Positions 1-9,235 of a stretch of DNA of 55,550 nucleotides are shown here, one piece after another. Location: NCBI GenBank assembly GCA_947625915.1, contig CANQPX010000010.1, positions 1 to 55,550 on the forward strand, written 5' to 3'. Positions within the stretch are counted from its first letter, which is position 1. Each line of letters opens with the position of its first letter. The notes under the pieces are model-generated. The model did no database searches and had not been told where the DNA came from. It was given only the letters and a program-made list of their open reading frames with translations. Source of the stretch: an uncultured Clostridia bacterium (GTDB lineage: Bacteria > Bacillota > Clostridia > Oscillospirales > Ruminococcaceae). The translations under genes and the position numbers were made by a program.

Positions 1-487
1 GGACGCTCGCCGGTTTTCCCCTTCCCTTAGGTTTTCTCCCCTCGCGCTCCCCATTTTCCTTCAACCTTTCCCCTTCCGCGCTCGCTATGCTCGGAGTTGA
101 AAATATAGAAAAGGCTTTTTGGAACTCTTGAACTTAGTTTGTGAAATCGACGGGTTCTTTAGTTTTGCTTATCTTAGTACGAGCGTTCTAATATTAGATG
201 AAAATTAAAGAAGAATAAGCTTTCTAATCGGGAAAGGACTCCGCAAAAAGAAATTTTATTGTTTAGAACTCTATAATTGTTGAATATCAAACTAACAGTA
301 GAACTCTCGTACTAAGAAAAGAGTTCTAAGGGTCACCGTTGATTTCACAAATTATGTTATAGAGTACAAATATAATTCTTCTATAATATCAACTTTAGGA
401 TAGCGAGCGTGGAGAGAGATAGGGTTAGGAAAAGAGGGGCGCGGGGGGAGAAACGCAGGGGAAGGGAGAACCCGGCGAGCGCCTAAA
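1..487. repeat. Large imperfect inverted repeat, ~240-bp arms
   Basis: No gene is visible. The left part (1-110, starting GGACGCTCGCCGG) reappears as the reverse complement at about 375-487 (GGCGAGCGCC on the plus strand), and the match continues inward through GTGAAATCGACGG (about 141-153) against GTGAAATCAACGG on the other strand, and CTTAGTACGAGCGTTCTA (about 174-191) against CTTAGTACGAGAGTTCTA. The two arms therefore meet near position 240-250. Arms look roughly 70-80% similar by eye. This resembles a MITE-like or intergenic palindromic element. No transposase and no terminal duplication could be identified. Confidence 0.7.
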
Positions 488-631
488 GGCGCGTTCGGGT
501 TCTTCCTTCCCTGAAGTGTCATCCCTCCGAACTGTTAGGCAAAAAAGGTTATATTCAAAATAAAAAAATCAAGAAAAGCAAACTAAAGAACCCCGTCAGC
601 AACTCCACTCTCAACTCTTCACTCTCAAAAC
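460..631. repeat. Second hairpin and CTCTCAACTCT-type tail next to mgtE
   Basis: The right arm of the large palindrome also pairs with the sequence after it: GGGAAGG.GAGAACCCG (about 460-475) can fold back on CGGGTTCT.TCCTTCCC (about 495-511), with a GCGCC/GGCGC inner stem. After it come AT-rich sequence and, at about 579-597, a reverse-complement copy of GACGGGTTCTTTAGTTTTGC (148-167). The stretch 600-631 is made of ACTCTCAACTCTTCACTCTC units, the same word family that borders the palindrome at 51301-51510. No gene is seen. Confidence 0.55.
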
Positions 632-1984
632 TTAAATGTGCAGCACCGCCGATGCTACGGAAAAATATATTAACAGCGAACAGGAATCCACTACCGTGGA
701 TATGAGCGGATTTGCCATGATCGCAGGATCAAGATGCAAAGCCTTCGCAAGCATCGGCAAAGCCGCACCTACAAGCTTTGCGATAACTACCGTTCCGATA
801 AGAGATAACGCTATCACCAGCGCAAGAGATACATCTTTGTAAACAATAAGCACTCTAAGTCCGTTTACTACCGCAAGCGCTGCCGCACAAATGAGTGCTA
901 TGCGGAATTCTTTGAAAACTACTTTGAAAAAATCCTTTAACCGTATCTCTTCAAGCGCCATTCCGCGGATTATCAGCGTTGAACTCTGCGAGCCGCAGTT
1001 TCCGCCCGTTCCCATTATCATCGGCATGAAGGATACGAGCATAGGTATCAGTGCGATCTGCGCTTCAAATTGAGATGATATCCAGCCTGTAAGCGTTGCC
1101 GAAAGCATGAGTATCAGCAGCCACGGTATACGGCTTTTTGCATGAGCAAACACCGACGTTTTGAAATATCCGTCCTCTGCGGGCATTACCGCAGCCATTT
1201 TCGCAAAGTCCTCCGTGTTTTCTTCCTGCAATACGTCCATGGCATCGTCGAATGTTATGATGCCGACTATGCGTTCCTCGTTGTCAACTACGGGTATTGC
1301 CGCAAAGTCGTATTTTGACATCGTTCTGGCAACGTCCTCACGGTCATCATGCGTATTCACGGATATGACGTTTGTTTCCATAATATCTTCAACGCGCGTC
1401 TCTTCATCGGCAACGAGCATATCCAGAACGGTAACTATGCCTACAAGTCTCCTGTGCGTTGAGATAACATAACAAGTGTAAACAGTTTCCTTAACAAGCC
1501 CTATTTTCCGTATCTGTTCAAAAGCTTCTTTAACGGTGATATCCCGCCGCAGGTAGACAAACTCCGTTGTCATGACAGAACCTGCACTGTCTTTTGGGTA
1601 ATTGAGGAGTTCGTTTATCTGTTTTCTTGTGTCGGGATCGGTGTTTTTCAGGATACGGGAAACCACATTTGCGGGCATTTCCTCGATCATATCTACCGTA
1701 TCGTCCAGATACAGTTCGTCGATAACATCACGAAGTTCCTTATCGGAAAAAGCATTGATAAGCACCATCTGCTTTTCGCTGTCCATATAGGTAAATGTTT
1801 CGGCGGCAAGTTCTTTGGGAAGTATGCGGTAAAGCATTATAAGGTTTTTTTCATCGAACTCATCTGAGCCGTACATTTCTTCGAGGAGTATCGCGATATC
1901 CGCAGGATTCATATCCTGAAGTTCTGATTTGAGTTTAAGGAACTGCTTGCTTCCAAGCAGTTCGAGGGCGGACTCTTTTTCCAT
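632..1984 (-). CDS. mgtE: MgtE-type magnesium transporter
   Basis: A 450-residue protein with the full MgtE layout: an acidic N-terminal MgtE_N domain (about 1-125), two CBS domains (about 130-250), and a C-terminal membrane domain (about 280-450) with five hydrophobic segments and the conserved segment containing GTGGNCGSQ. The family moves Mg2+ across the cytoplasmic membrane as a homodimer, and the cytosolic part closes the pore when Mg2+ is high. The start has an AGGAGG site nine bases upstream. Transcription comes from a consensus promoter at 2163-2191, leaving about 170 nt of leader with long-range base pairing (separate entry). It ends next to the repeat region at the left edge, and no clear terminator was seen. 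The family call is secure; Mg2+ as substrate is inferred from the family. Confidence 0.95.
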   Translation of the reverse strand: MEKESALELLGSKQFLKLKSELQDMNPADIAILLEEMYGSDEFDEKNLIMLYRILPKELAAETFTYMDSEKQMVLINAFSDKELRDVIDELYLDDTVDMIEEMPANVVSRILKNTDPDTRKQINELLNYPKDSAGSVMTTEFVYLRRDITVKEAFEQIRKIGLVKETVYTCYVISTHRRLVGIVTVLDMLVADEETRVEDIMETNVISVNTHDDREDVARTMSKYDFAAIPVVDNEERIVGIITFDDAMDVLQEENTEDFAKMAAVMPAEDGYFKTSVFAHAKSRIPWLLILMLSATLTGWISSQFEAQIALIPMLVSFMPMIMGTGGNCGSQSSTLIIRGMALEEIRLKDFFKVVFKEFRIALICAAALAVVNGLRVLIVYKDVSLALVIALSLIGTVVIAKLVGAALPMLAKALHLDPAIMANPLISTVVDSCSLLIYFSVASAVLHI

Positions 1985-1989
1985 AATAA

Positions 1990-2156
1990 TTCCTCCTATT
2001 CATTATTCAGATAAGAATAGAAGGCATAAAACTAACTTATTGCATGAAGCGGAATGGCTGCAAACAGCAATATCCCGCATTCCGGCAACTTCGGGGTTTT
2101 ATGCCGCTGCTACTGCCTGCGTCCATTTACCTCACACTCCTTTTTTACAACACTAC
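1990..2156 (-). promoter_or_regulatory. Structured 5' leader of mgtE (possible riboswitch)
   Basis: About 170 nt lie between the predicted mgtE transcription start and its start codon. The RNA can form a closing 10-bp helix GGCATAAAAC / GTTTTATGCC (2096-2105 with 2023-2032), an inner helix CGGAATG / CATTCCG and a small GCTG-TTTG-CAGC hairpin. A further stem CTATTC / GAATAG runs into the AGGAGG ribosome site. Many mgtE genes carry the M-box Mg2+ riboswitch here, but I do not see the M-box consensus (GGTGAGGCT and its partner loops), so the class is left open. Confidence 0.55.
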
Positions 2157-2162
2157 AATACC

Positions 2163-2191
2163 ATTATACACATTTTCTCGTATATTGTCAA
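2163..2191 (-). promoter_or_regulatory. mgtE promoter
   Basis: TTGACA (2186-2191) and TATAAT (2163-2168) on the minus strand with a 17-bp spacer. It is divergent from the purA promoter about 100 bp away. Confidence 0.85.
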
Positions 2192-2289
2192 CAACAATTC
2201 TTCAAAGCCGACAAAAAGCAATTTTTTCCATTTGCACAAAAAACGCATGAAATCCCCCGCATTGTGCGGCAAATTTGGCAAAAAAAAAG

Positions 2290-2318
2290 TTGACACGGAC
2301 ATTTTTTTCTGATATAAT
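2290..2318 (+). promoter_or_regulatory. purA promoter
   Basis: TTGACA (2290-2295), 17-bp spacer and TATAAT (2313-2318), both boxes perfect. The leader to the purA start is about 110 nt long. Confidence 0.88.
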
Positions 2319-2400
2319 ATTTAAGGCGGCAACGCGCAGTTCTGCCATGCGGCAGTCTGTGCGGAAATGCCTTAGTTTCGGATAATTCCGACAATTGTGT

Positions 2401-3716
<1,316 letters not shown>

Positions 3717-3725
3717 AAAACAGTC

Positions 3726-3758
3726 CCGTTTCCGAACGATCCGGAAACGGGGCTTTTT
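3726..3758 (+). terminator. purA terminator
   Basis: CCCGTTTCCG - AACGAT - CGGAAACGGG followed by CTTTTTG, 9 bases after the purA stop. Confidence 0.9.
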
Positions 3759-3761
3759 GTC

Positions 3762-3868
3762 GATAAAGTATAATATAGTTTGTTGTCAAACAACAGATTA
3801 TTTTTTAGAAAAACAAGTTGCTCTGTATTGCAAAACAGCTCACCGGGCTGTTTTGCAATACAGAGCAG
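3762..3868. repeat. Dispersed two-hairpin element, copy 1
   Basis: Begins GATAAAGTATAATATAGTT. A first small hairpin TTGTT-GTCA-AACAA (about 3780-3793) is followed by TTTTTTAGAAAAACAA and a 21-bp perfect hairpin, TGCTCTGTATTGC... (3819-3839) with its complement at 3847-3867 and loop TCACCGG. A second copy lies at 45751-45850, with paired compensatory changes in both stems, so the fold is probably selected. It sits between the convergent purA and ECF genes. Function unknown. Confidence 0.75.
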
Positions 3869-3909
3869 TTTATTTTAAAAATGCATATTATGCTTTATCA
3901 ACAAGCTGA

Positions 3910-3938
3910 TGCGGCACGTTCTTTCCGAGCGTGCCGCA
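3910..3938. terminator. Hairpin after the ECF gene, putative terminator
   Basis: TGCGGCACG (3910-3918), 11-nt loop, CGTGCCGCA (3930-3938), just beyond the stop of the leftward ECF gene. There is no good U-run on the minus strand, so termination is uncertain. Confidence 0.4.
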
Positions 3939-3949
3939 ATTTGTTTAAC

Positions 3950-4522
3950 TTATGCCCGAACAGGCTTTTTAACGATCTTAAGTATGCTCACTATCGCTGT
4001 GCTGAGAACAAGGTTTATTGCCGCTTCAACAACAAAATTCAAACCTACGAGACCGGTTATCATATAGACGCCGACGTTTGTTCCGCCTGCCCATTCCTGA
4101 ATGGTGCTGTAGAAGAATACCAGACAGCCTAACAGGAAAACTCCCGTGTTCACTATCGGACAAACTATCGCCGCCGCAACTACCGCAACAACGAAATTTA
4201 CCTTTTCAAGAAGCTTGTAGACTGCCGCTGCGGCAATTCCCGCAAGTACGCCTTTAAGTATGCAGGTTATCACCGTTCCCGGAACGCTTACAGCCATAAA
4301 TGCCGCCGCGTCCGTAAGAGCGATACAGCCGAAAACAAATCCCAGCCATGCTCCTGCTTTCCAACCGTACATTGCCGCGCCTATAACTATCGGCGCAAGT
4401 ACCAGCGTTATGCTGAATGGTCCGAGCTTGATGCCTGTTGCAACTGTCTGCAATACGATCACCAAGGCTGTGAGTATGCCCATTACCGCGAGCATACGGG
4501 TCTTTTCTTTGATGTTTGACAT
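3950..4522 (-). CDS. ECF transporter S component, probably pantothenate
   Basis: A 190-residue, very hydrophobic protein with about six membrane segments and short loops, the size and style of the substrate-binding S component of energy-coupling factor vitamin transporters. The start MSNIKEKTRMLAVMGILTAL is typical of the family and has an AGGAGG site. It lies 67 bp downstream of coaX on the same strand, so the two are probably cotranscribed. Since CoaX phosphorylates pantothenate, a PanT-like role in pantothenate uptake is the natural inference. The ATPase and T subunits are not in the window and would be shared (group II ECF). Confidence 0.8.
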   Translation of the reverse strand: MSNIKEKTRMLAVMGILTALVIVLQTVATGIKLGPFSITLVLAPIVIGAAMYGWKAGAWLGFVFGCIALTDAAAFMAVSVPGTVITCILKGVLAGIAAAAVYKLLEKVNFVVAVVAAAIVCPIVNTGVFLLGCLVFFYSTIQEWAGGTNVGVYMITGLVGLNFVVEAAINLVLSTAIVSILKIVKKPVRA

Positions 4523-4589
4523 AAAAATTACCTCCTACTGCCGTTCCTTTGAGGATACAGCGTAATATGGCAAAATTCGGAAGAGTATC

Positions 4590-5357
4590 TTACGCGTTCT
4601 TTTTGTAAAGGCTGTACAGACCGTCCAGAAGCAGCGATTCGTCAAGAATGAACTTCTCCCTGCAATGAGGAACTATCGACGGTGCAAGTCCGCCTGTTGC
4701 GATAACAACGGCATCTTCGCCGATAACTTCCTTATAGCGGACAGCCATTCCGTCCATCATGCTTGCAGTGCCGATGATACTTCCCGATTTCATGCTGTCA
4801 ACGGTATTCGTTCCGATAAGAACGTTTCCCGTAAGTTCTGTATTGATATCGGGGAGAGCGGCGGCGGTGGCTGAAAGTGCTTTTAAGGAGACTTTCACGC
4901 CGGGGATTATCGAGCCGCCGAGGAAGAATCTGTTCCTGTCTATAGCGGAGATAGTCGTAGCTGTTCCGAGATCGAAAATTATGCAGGGCGGGTCATATTT
5001 TTCCATAGCGCCCACAGCGCCGCATACAAGGTCTGCTCCGAGAACGGCAGGGTCGTCTATTTTGATATTTACGCCCGTTTTTATTCCCGGACCGACGGTA
5101 ACGATCTTTTTGTCTGTAAGTCTTTTGAGCGCGGAATTGAGCACGGGAGTAAGCGGCGTTACAACGCTTGAAATGATCGCGCCTTCTATTGAAGAAGCGT
5201 TATGACCGTAAAGAGAAAGTATCTCCCCGAATTTTACCGCATACTCGTCCGCCATAAGTGCGGTTTGAGTTGCGACACGGGCGGTAAACAGCAGCTTATC
5301 ATTTTCAAAGCCGCCGAGAACGATATTTGTATTTCCTGCGTCCACGGTAAAGATCAT
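4590..5357 (-). CDS. coaX: Type III pantothenate kinase
   Basis: Catalyses the first step of coenzyme A synthesis, ATP-dependent phosphorylation of pantothenate. The 255-residue protein shows the ASKHA-fold signatures of CoaX: DAGNTN at the N-terminus (residues 6-11), the central FDLGTATT phosphate-binding segment, GADLVCGAVGA, and the C-terminal ATGGLA segment. It has its own TTGAAA-17-TATAAT promoter and leads into the ECF S component gene. A terminator separates it from the upstream ptsH. Confidence 0.95.
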   Translation of the reverse strand: MIFTVDAGNTNIVLGGFENDKLLFTARVATQTALMADEYAVKFGEILSLYGHNASSIEGAIISSVVTPLTPVLNSALKRLTDKKIVTVGPGIKTGVNIKIDDPAVLGADLVCGAVGAMEKYDPPCIIFDLGTATTISAIDRNRFFLGGSIIPGVKVSLKALSATAAALPDINTELTGNVLIGTNTVDSMKSGSIIGTASMMDGMAVRYKEVIGEDAVVIATGGLAPSIVPHCREKFILDESLLLDGLYSLYKKNA

Positions 5358-5395
5358 TATTGCTCCTCGCTTTCTTTTCCGATATTGCCGAAAAC

Positions 5396-5424
5396 ATTAT
5401 ATGCCTATTCCGGCGTATTTTCAA
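5396..5424 (-). promoter_or_regulatory. coaX promoter
   Basis: Minus-strand TTGAAA (5419-5424), 17-bp spacer, TATAAT (5396-5401). Confidence 0.75.
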
Positions 5425-5473
5425 GCGGATTTTATATATATTTTCTGAATTTTTATTTTGAAAAACTAAAAAT

Positions 5474-5504
5474 AGGCGCGGACAAACTAAAAAACAAAAA
5501 ACAA
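5474..5504. repeat. Dispersed GGCGCGGACAAACTAAAAAAC repeat, copy 1
   Basis: The sequence starting GGCGCGGACAAACTAAA at about 5475 and running into an A-rich tail recurs at about 16446-16476 after mcrC. Both copies sit directly next to a terminator hairpin. Confidence 0.6.
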
Positions 5505-5528
5505 AAGGCGCAGCAGCAGCTGCGCCGA
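5497..5528 (-). terminator. ptsH terminator
   Basis: On the minus strand GGCGCAGC - TGCT - GCTGCGCC followed by TTTTG and TTTTTT. It lies about 25 bp after the ptsH stop. Confidence 0.85.
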
Positions 5529-5549
5529 TCAATATGAAATATGTCCTCT

Positions 5550-5822
5550 TTATCTTGTTTCCTCAGCAAAACCGCTTTCAACAAGCTCGATAAGACCTGC
5601 AACGGCAGCTTCCTCATCTGCTCCGTCGGCGATGATCCTGATCTGTGTACCGCCTACGATGCCGAGGGAAAGGATACCGAGAAGGGATTTTGCGTTTACA
5701 CGGCGCTCTTCCTTTTCGATCCAGATTGAAGACTTGAATTCATTAGCCTTCTGGATAAAGAAGGTAGCGGGACGTGCATGAAGACCGACCTGATTCTGAA
5801 CCATAACATCTTTAACGAACAT
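5550..5822 (-). CDS. ptsH: HPr-family phosphocarrier protein
   Basis: A 90-residue HPr protein. The phosphorylatable histidine is in the GLHARPA motif, and the regulatory serine equivalent to Ser46 is in AKSLLGILSLG, so it can in principle act both in sugar phosphotransfer and, as HPr-Ser-P, as corepressor of CcpA. I chose the ATG at 5822 rather than an upstream one because AGGAGAG precedes it and MFVKDVMVQNQVGLHARP fits the family. It is monocistronic with a consensus promoter (5907-5935) and a strong terminator. The presence of Ser46 fits the cre-like site found upstream of the sugar-binding lipoprotein at 26.2 kb. Some HPr-like proteins (Crh) lack the His; this one has it. Confidence 0.92.
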   Translation of the reverse strand: MFVKDVMVQNQVGLHARPATFFIQKANEFKSSIWIEKEERRVNAKSLLGILSLGIVGGTQIRIIADGADEEAAVAGLIELVESGFAEETR

Positions 5823-5906
5823 AATACTCTCTCCTAACTCATTTCTTTGCATCTTGTACCGTCGGAACGCTTCTGCCCGAAGCCCTCCGAAATTATCTAT
5901 GTTTAT

Positions 5907-5935
5907 ATTATAACCTACACATTCGGGTTAGTCAA
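5907..5935 (-). promoter_or_regulatory. ptsH promoter
   Basis: Minus-strand TTGACT (5930-5935), 17-bp spacer, TATAAT (5907-5912). The remaining 5936-6112 is AT-rich and shows no gene. Confidence 0.8.
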
Positions 5936-6112
5936 CGGCATTTTGTTACGAAAATGACTTTCGCTGTAATTTTCTGCTTTTTGAATTAATTATAGTGTAC
6001 TAAACCACTCCAATTTTGGTTATTATAACGAAATTTATAACCTATCAACAAATTTCAACATAGTTTTATAGTGATTTTGCCCTACTTTTTTTACATTAAA
6101 AATACCTTGAGT

Positions 6113-6823
6113 TCATTTTGAGTCCATATTTATATTTTGTTCATATTTAGCATATAAATCGGGACGTTTTTCTTTGGTCATTTTTATGGATTGTTCACGG
6201 CGGAATTTTTCTATATTCTTGTGATGACCCGTCAGAAGCACCTCGGGAACACGTTCTCCTTCCCAGACTTCGGGACGGGTGTAGTGGGGATATTCTAAAA
6301 GTCCCGAGAAATGACTCTCTTCCTCAAAACATTCCTCCGAGGACAGCACACCGTCACACATTCTCGCAACTGCGTCTGTAAGCACCAGCGCGGGAAGTTC
6401 CCCGCCTGTAAGAACATAGTCGCCTATGGAAATTTCTTCATCGACTATCTTGTTCAGTACCCGCTGATCCACGCCCTCATAATGCCCGCAGATAATGAAA
6501 ATATTCTCCCGCTTTGAAAGTTCCAGAGCCTTTTGCTGCGTAAACACCGTTCCTTTGGGAGACATATATATAGTATGCGGTTTCTCGGGAAAACTTTCCG
6601 TTACCGCCAAAAAGCAGCGGTAAATAGGTTCCGCCTGCATTACCATTCCCATTCCGCCGCCGTAAGGAGTATCGTCAACGCGCCTGTGTTTGTCGGTGGA
6701 ATAGTCTCTTATCTGGTGGCAGTGAAGTTCGATCTTTCCCGCTTTTCTTGCTCTTCCCACAATGCTTTCATTGAGAACTGTCTCGCACATATCCGGGAAG
6801 AGCGTTGCAATATCAATCCTCAT
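6113..6823 (-). CDS. trmD: tRNA (guanine-N1)-methyltransferase
   Basis: TrmD methylates G37 of tRNAs using S-adenosylmethionine, preventing +1 frameshifts. The 236 residues include the knotted-fold signatures YGGGMGMVMQ, MSPKGTVFTQ, CGHYEGVDQR and GDYVLTGGELPALVL, and the C-terminal Trp/Glu-rich tail with TGHHKNIEKFR. The start MRIDIATLF (6823) is preceded by GGAGGG; the longer frame to 6844 is not needed. It overlaps the end of rimM by 11 bp and is the last gene of the ylxM operon. No convincing terminator was seen downstream. Confidence 0.97.
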   Translation of the reverse strand: MRIDIATLFPDMCETVLNESIVGRARKAGKIELHCHQIRDYSTDKHRRVDDTPYGGGMGMVMQAEPIYRCFLAVTESFPEKPHTIYMSPKGTVFTQQKALELSKRENIFIICGHYEGVDQRVLNKIVDEEISIGDYVLTGGELPALVLTDAVARMCDGVLSSEECFEEESHFSGLLEYPHYTRPEVWEGERVPEVLLTGHHKNIEKFRREQSIKMTKEKRPDLYAKYEQNINMDSK

Positions 6824-7322
6824 CGAAAAGTCCCTCCGGAACATGGATCTTCATAATACCGGCTGTAATATCAGTTTCAATAACAACATCGGGTATTGCG
6901 GGAATAAGACGTATCTTCCCATCGGTATCCTTTATATGGTAAACATCGTTTGCCCCCGTAAATGAGACTTCGCAAAGTTTTCCGTAGTCTCTGCCGTTGT
7001 CGTTGTCGATAACCGAAAGACCGATAAGATCCTGAACGAAGTAGCAGCCTTCTTCCAGTTCCACGTCCTCCCTGTCCATATATAATATTTTATTTCTTAT
7101 CATTTGTGCCTGTTCGACGGTATCAACGCCCTTAATTTTCATTACCACAACATTCTTATGGGGGCGGGAACGTTCCACGTCAACGGGGGTTTTGCCTTTG
7201 TCGAAGTAAAGCGTGTCAAATTCGCAGAGAAATTCCTGCGAATCGCACCACGGTTCAACCCGAAATTCGCCTTTCAGCCCCTGAACGGCAACGATTTTTC
7301 CTATTTCAAGATAACGTTTCAT
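6813..7322 (-). CDS. rimM: 16S rRNA processing / ribosome maturation factor
   Basis: RimM binds ribosomal protein S19 and the 30S head and helps 16S maturation. The 169-residue protein has the N-terminal RimM barrel (IGKIVAVQGLKGEFRVEPW) and the C-terminal PRC-barrel (YFVQDLIGLSVI, then LIPAIPDVV). It overlaps the upstream membrane protein gene by 17 bp and trmD by 11 bp, which implies translational coupling. AGGAG lies just before the ATG. Confidence 0.95.
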   Translation of the reverse strand: MKRYLEIGKIVAVQGLKGEFRVEPWCDSQEFLCEFDTLYFDKGKTPVDVERSRPHKNVVVMKIKGVDTVEQAQMIRNKILYMDREDVELEEGCYFVQDLIGLSVIDNDNGRDYGKLCEVSFTGANDVYHIKDTDGKIRLIPAIPDVVIETDITAGIMKIHVPEGLFDED

Positions 7323-8244
7323 TTATTTGATTCTCCTGTTTTTGTTTTTCATCTTTTTCCATTTTGTCAAGCAGTTCCTTACACAAACTTTCATAATACG
7401 GCGTCTTGTAAAAGTCCTTGCAGCAATTTATCTGTTCCCAAGCGGCGGCTTTGTTGCCGAGAGCAGCATAATTTACCGCTTTCCAGTAAAATATTTGGGT
7501 CGCGCCTTGCTCATTGGGCTTACGATTTTCGGCTTTTTCCTTTTCGCTTAAGGAATTTGCTTCTTCTCTCCCGATACGCAGCGCGTTGTCAAGCAATTGC
7601 AGGCTCGTTTCGTAATGTCCGGTATAAAATTCATATATCGCCAGATATGTTGATACAAGTATACCTGCATTGGGGTGGTTCATATACGTTTGCATAAAAT
7701 ATAAACCGCGATCGTATGTGTCGGAAGCCTTGTCAAGATCTCCCGTAAGAAGATACGCCGTCATAAGCAATCCGTAATAAAAATGTGCATTTGTCGGGCT
7801 GACCTTGAATATGCTTTCATCTTGTTTTGACAGCAGTTCGATCGTCTGACTGTATTCGCCCCTGAAATTGTGCGTCATTGCGGCAATTACCGAATAAGCC
7901 GTCTTCTGCACATTATTGGTCGAAACGTTCAGCAGCCTGTATGCTTCGTCAAGCATAACATCGGAATAGCCCTCGGAATTTTCCAGTTCCAAAAGCCTGC
8001 CGGCAAGCTTTGTGTTGTTTTTTATCAAGATATGCCCTACAAGGCAGCCTACCGCCGCTCCTGCAATTATCGCTATTATCCTCCAAAAAGGATAACCTTT
8101 GTGATCTATAAGCGCGGTCAGCAGAAATAACGTCATTGCACCTATGACCGTATGCGAAATGTATATCATAGCGTGCTGCTGTTTAATGGATTTTGACGAT
8201 AATTTTTCATACATTTTCTGTCCGTCCTTGAACGGGTCTGACAT
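7306..8244 (-). CDS. TPR-like membrane protein of unknown function
   Basis: A 312-residue protein. Residues 1-25 are cytosolic and charged; two membrane segments follow (about 26-45 and 53-72). The rest is helical with paired helices resembling tetratricopeptide repeats (for example YYGLLMTAYLLTGDLDKASDTYDRGL and YLAIYEFYTGHYETSLQLLDNALRIG). The C-terminus is Lys/Glu/Gln-rich. The position inside the rpsP-rimM-trmD cluster, with a 17-bp overlap with rimM, suggests coexpression with ribosome biogenesis genes, but nothing shows a direct role. No named family was recognised. Confidence 0.75.
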   Translation of the reverse strand: MSDPFKDGQKMYEKLSSKSIKQQHAMIYISHTVIGAMTLFLLTALIDHKGYPFWRIIAIIAGAAVGCLVGHILIKNNTKLAGRLLELENSEGYSDVMLDEAYRLLNVSTNNVQKTAYSVIAAMTHNFRGEYSQTIELLSKQDESIFKVSPTNAHFYYGLLMTAYLLTGDLDKASDTYDRGLYFMQTYMNHPNAGILVSTYLAIYEFYTGHYETSLQLLDNALRIGREEANSLSEKEKAENRKPNEQGATQIFYWKAVNYAALGNKAAAWEQINCCKDFYKTPYYESLCKELLDKMEKDEKQKQENQINETLS

Positions 8245-8331
8245 AGAAGATCCCCCTTATTATAAAAAAGGGAATACCGTGCCGCCAAACACGGACACAA
8301 TATCCCCGCAATTTTCTTATTTGTGAACAGG

Positions 8332-8565
8332 TCAGTCTATTTCTACCATAATTTTCTGATTTGCTCTGCCTGCGCCCGCTCTCATGACCGTGCGGATAGC
8401 CTTGGCGATCCTGCCCTGTTTGCCGATAACTCTGCCCATGTCGGCAGATGCAACGTGCAGATGATAAACGATAATGCCCTCTTCGTTGGGCTCGTCAACG
8501 TCTATTTTTATGGAATCCTTATCCTCCACAAGTTCCGTAACAATGCTTAAAAGCAGTTCTTTCAT
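8332..8565 (-). CDS. khpA: KH-domain RNA-binding protein KhpA
   Basis: A 77-residue single KH domain (YlqC/KhpA type). The motif GRVIGKQGRIAKAIRTVMRA holds the GxxG loop that contacts RNA. Length and location after rpsP are typical of Firmicutes. KhpA usually pairs with KhpB/Jag and affects cell elongation and small-RNA biology. The start is ATG at 8565 (MKELLLSIVTELVED), with GGAGGA upstream; an earlier in-frame ATG at 8580 has no ribosome site. Confidence 0.93.
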   Translation of the reverse strand: MKELLLSIVTELVEDKDSIKIDVDEPNEEGIIVYHLHVASADMGRVIGKQGRIAKAIRTVMRAGAGRANQKIMVEID

Positions 8566-8717
8566 AAAAATTTCCTCCAATTGTTTTCGCTGAACATAAA
8601 AAGCAGGATCTTAACTTGAAGCGATATCGGCGATCCTGTTCACGGAAAATTTTCCGCCGTTACAAGCGAGACGAACCCATGTCCGCCCCGCAGGTCAATT
8701 CGGCGTGTAACGGGATA

Positions 8718-8960
8718 TTACTTAACGCCGTTCTTTTCAAACAGTTTCTTGACTGTTTCTGTAGGCTGTGCGCCGTTAGCCATCCACTTCTTAGCCTTTT
8801 CGGCGTCTATCTTTACTGTGGAAGGTTCAGTTGTGGAATCATAGTAGCCGATCTCCTCGATAAATCTTCCGTCTCTGGGAAATCTGGAATCCGCAACGAC
8901 TATTCTGTAGAAAGGAGCTTTCTTAGCGCCCATTCTTCTGAGTCTGATCTTTACTGCCAT
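8718..8960 (-). CDS. rpsP: 30S ribosomal protein S16
   Basis: An 80-residue protein beginning [20 protein letters not shown], the S16 signature, followed by [22 protein letters not shown] site precedes the ATG at 8960. The long in-frame extension to 9074 is an artefact running through the preceding intergenic part. It follows the small membrane protein gene and precedes khpA by about 150 bp. Confidence 0.98.
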   Translation of the reverse strand: MAVKIRLRRMGAKKAPFYRIVVADSRFPRDGRFIEEIGYYDSTTEPSTVKIDAEKAKKWMANGAQPTETVKKLFEKNGVK

Positions 8961-9021
8961 TATATTCACCTCCGAAAAATTATTTTTGATGTATTTCAAG
9001 GCGTTTCCGCCGTGAAAGCGT

Positions 9022-9234
9022 TTAGAACCCGAACAGCAAAGCCGTTCCGAAAGCGATGAGCGCTGCTCCCGCAAGTCCTATGAAGGCTCGCAGGACGTTT
9101 CTGTTTTTCAGTCTTTGCCTTGGTCTGCCTTTTTGAAAACTCCAATAGTCAACATACCATTTCCAATCAAAGACCGCCGCCAGAATGTTGAACGCTCCGA
9201 CTGCCGCAAAGATGATAAAATAGAAAATATCCAT
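9022..9234 (-). CDS. Small two-helix membrane protein
   Basis: A 70-residue protein starting one base after the ffh stop. Hydrophobic helices at about 3-22 and 49-68 flank a basic loop ([13 protein letters not shown]), so both ends are probably outside and the loop inside. The aromatic [11 protein letters not shown] segment is distinctive. No family was recognised. Position between ffh and rpsP suggests cotranscription, and a link with membrane protein insertion is possible but unproven. Confidence 0.65.
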   Translation of the reverse strand: MDIFYFIIFAAVGAFNILAAVFDWKWYVDYWSFQKGRPRQRLKNRNVLRAFIGLAGAALIAFGTALLFGF

Positions 9235-9235
9235 A

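Noticed and set aside
1-631. Transposase or integrase remnant in the left-edge repeat
   Set aside because: Stops in all frames and no protein resemblance.
1990-2156. M-box riboswitch as a firm call for the mgtE leader
   Set aside because: Length and position fit, but the conserved GGTGAGGCT core was not found, so only an unassigned folded leader is reported.
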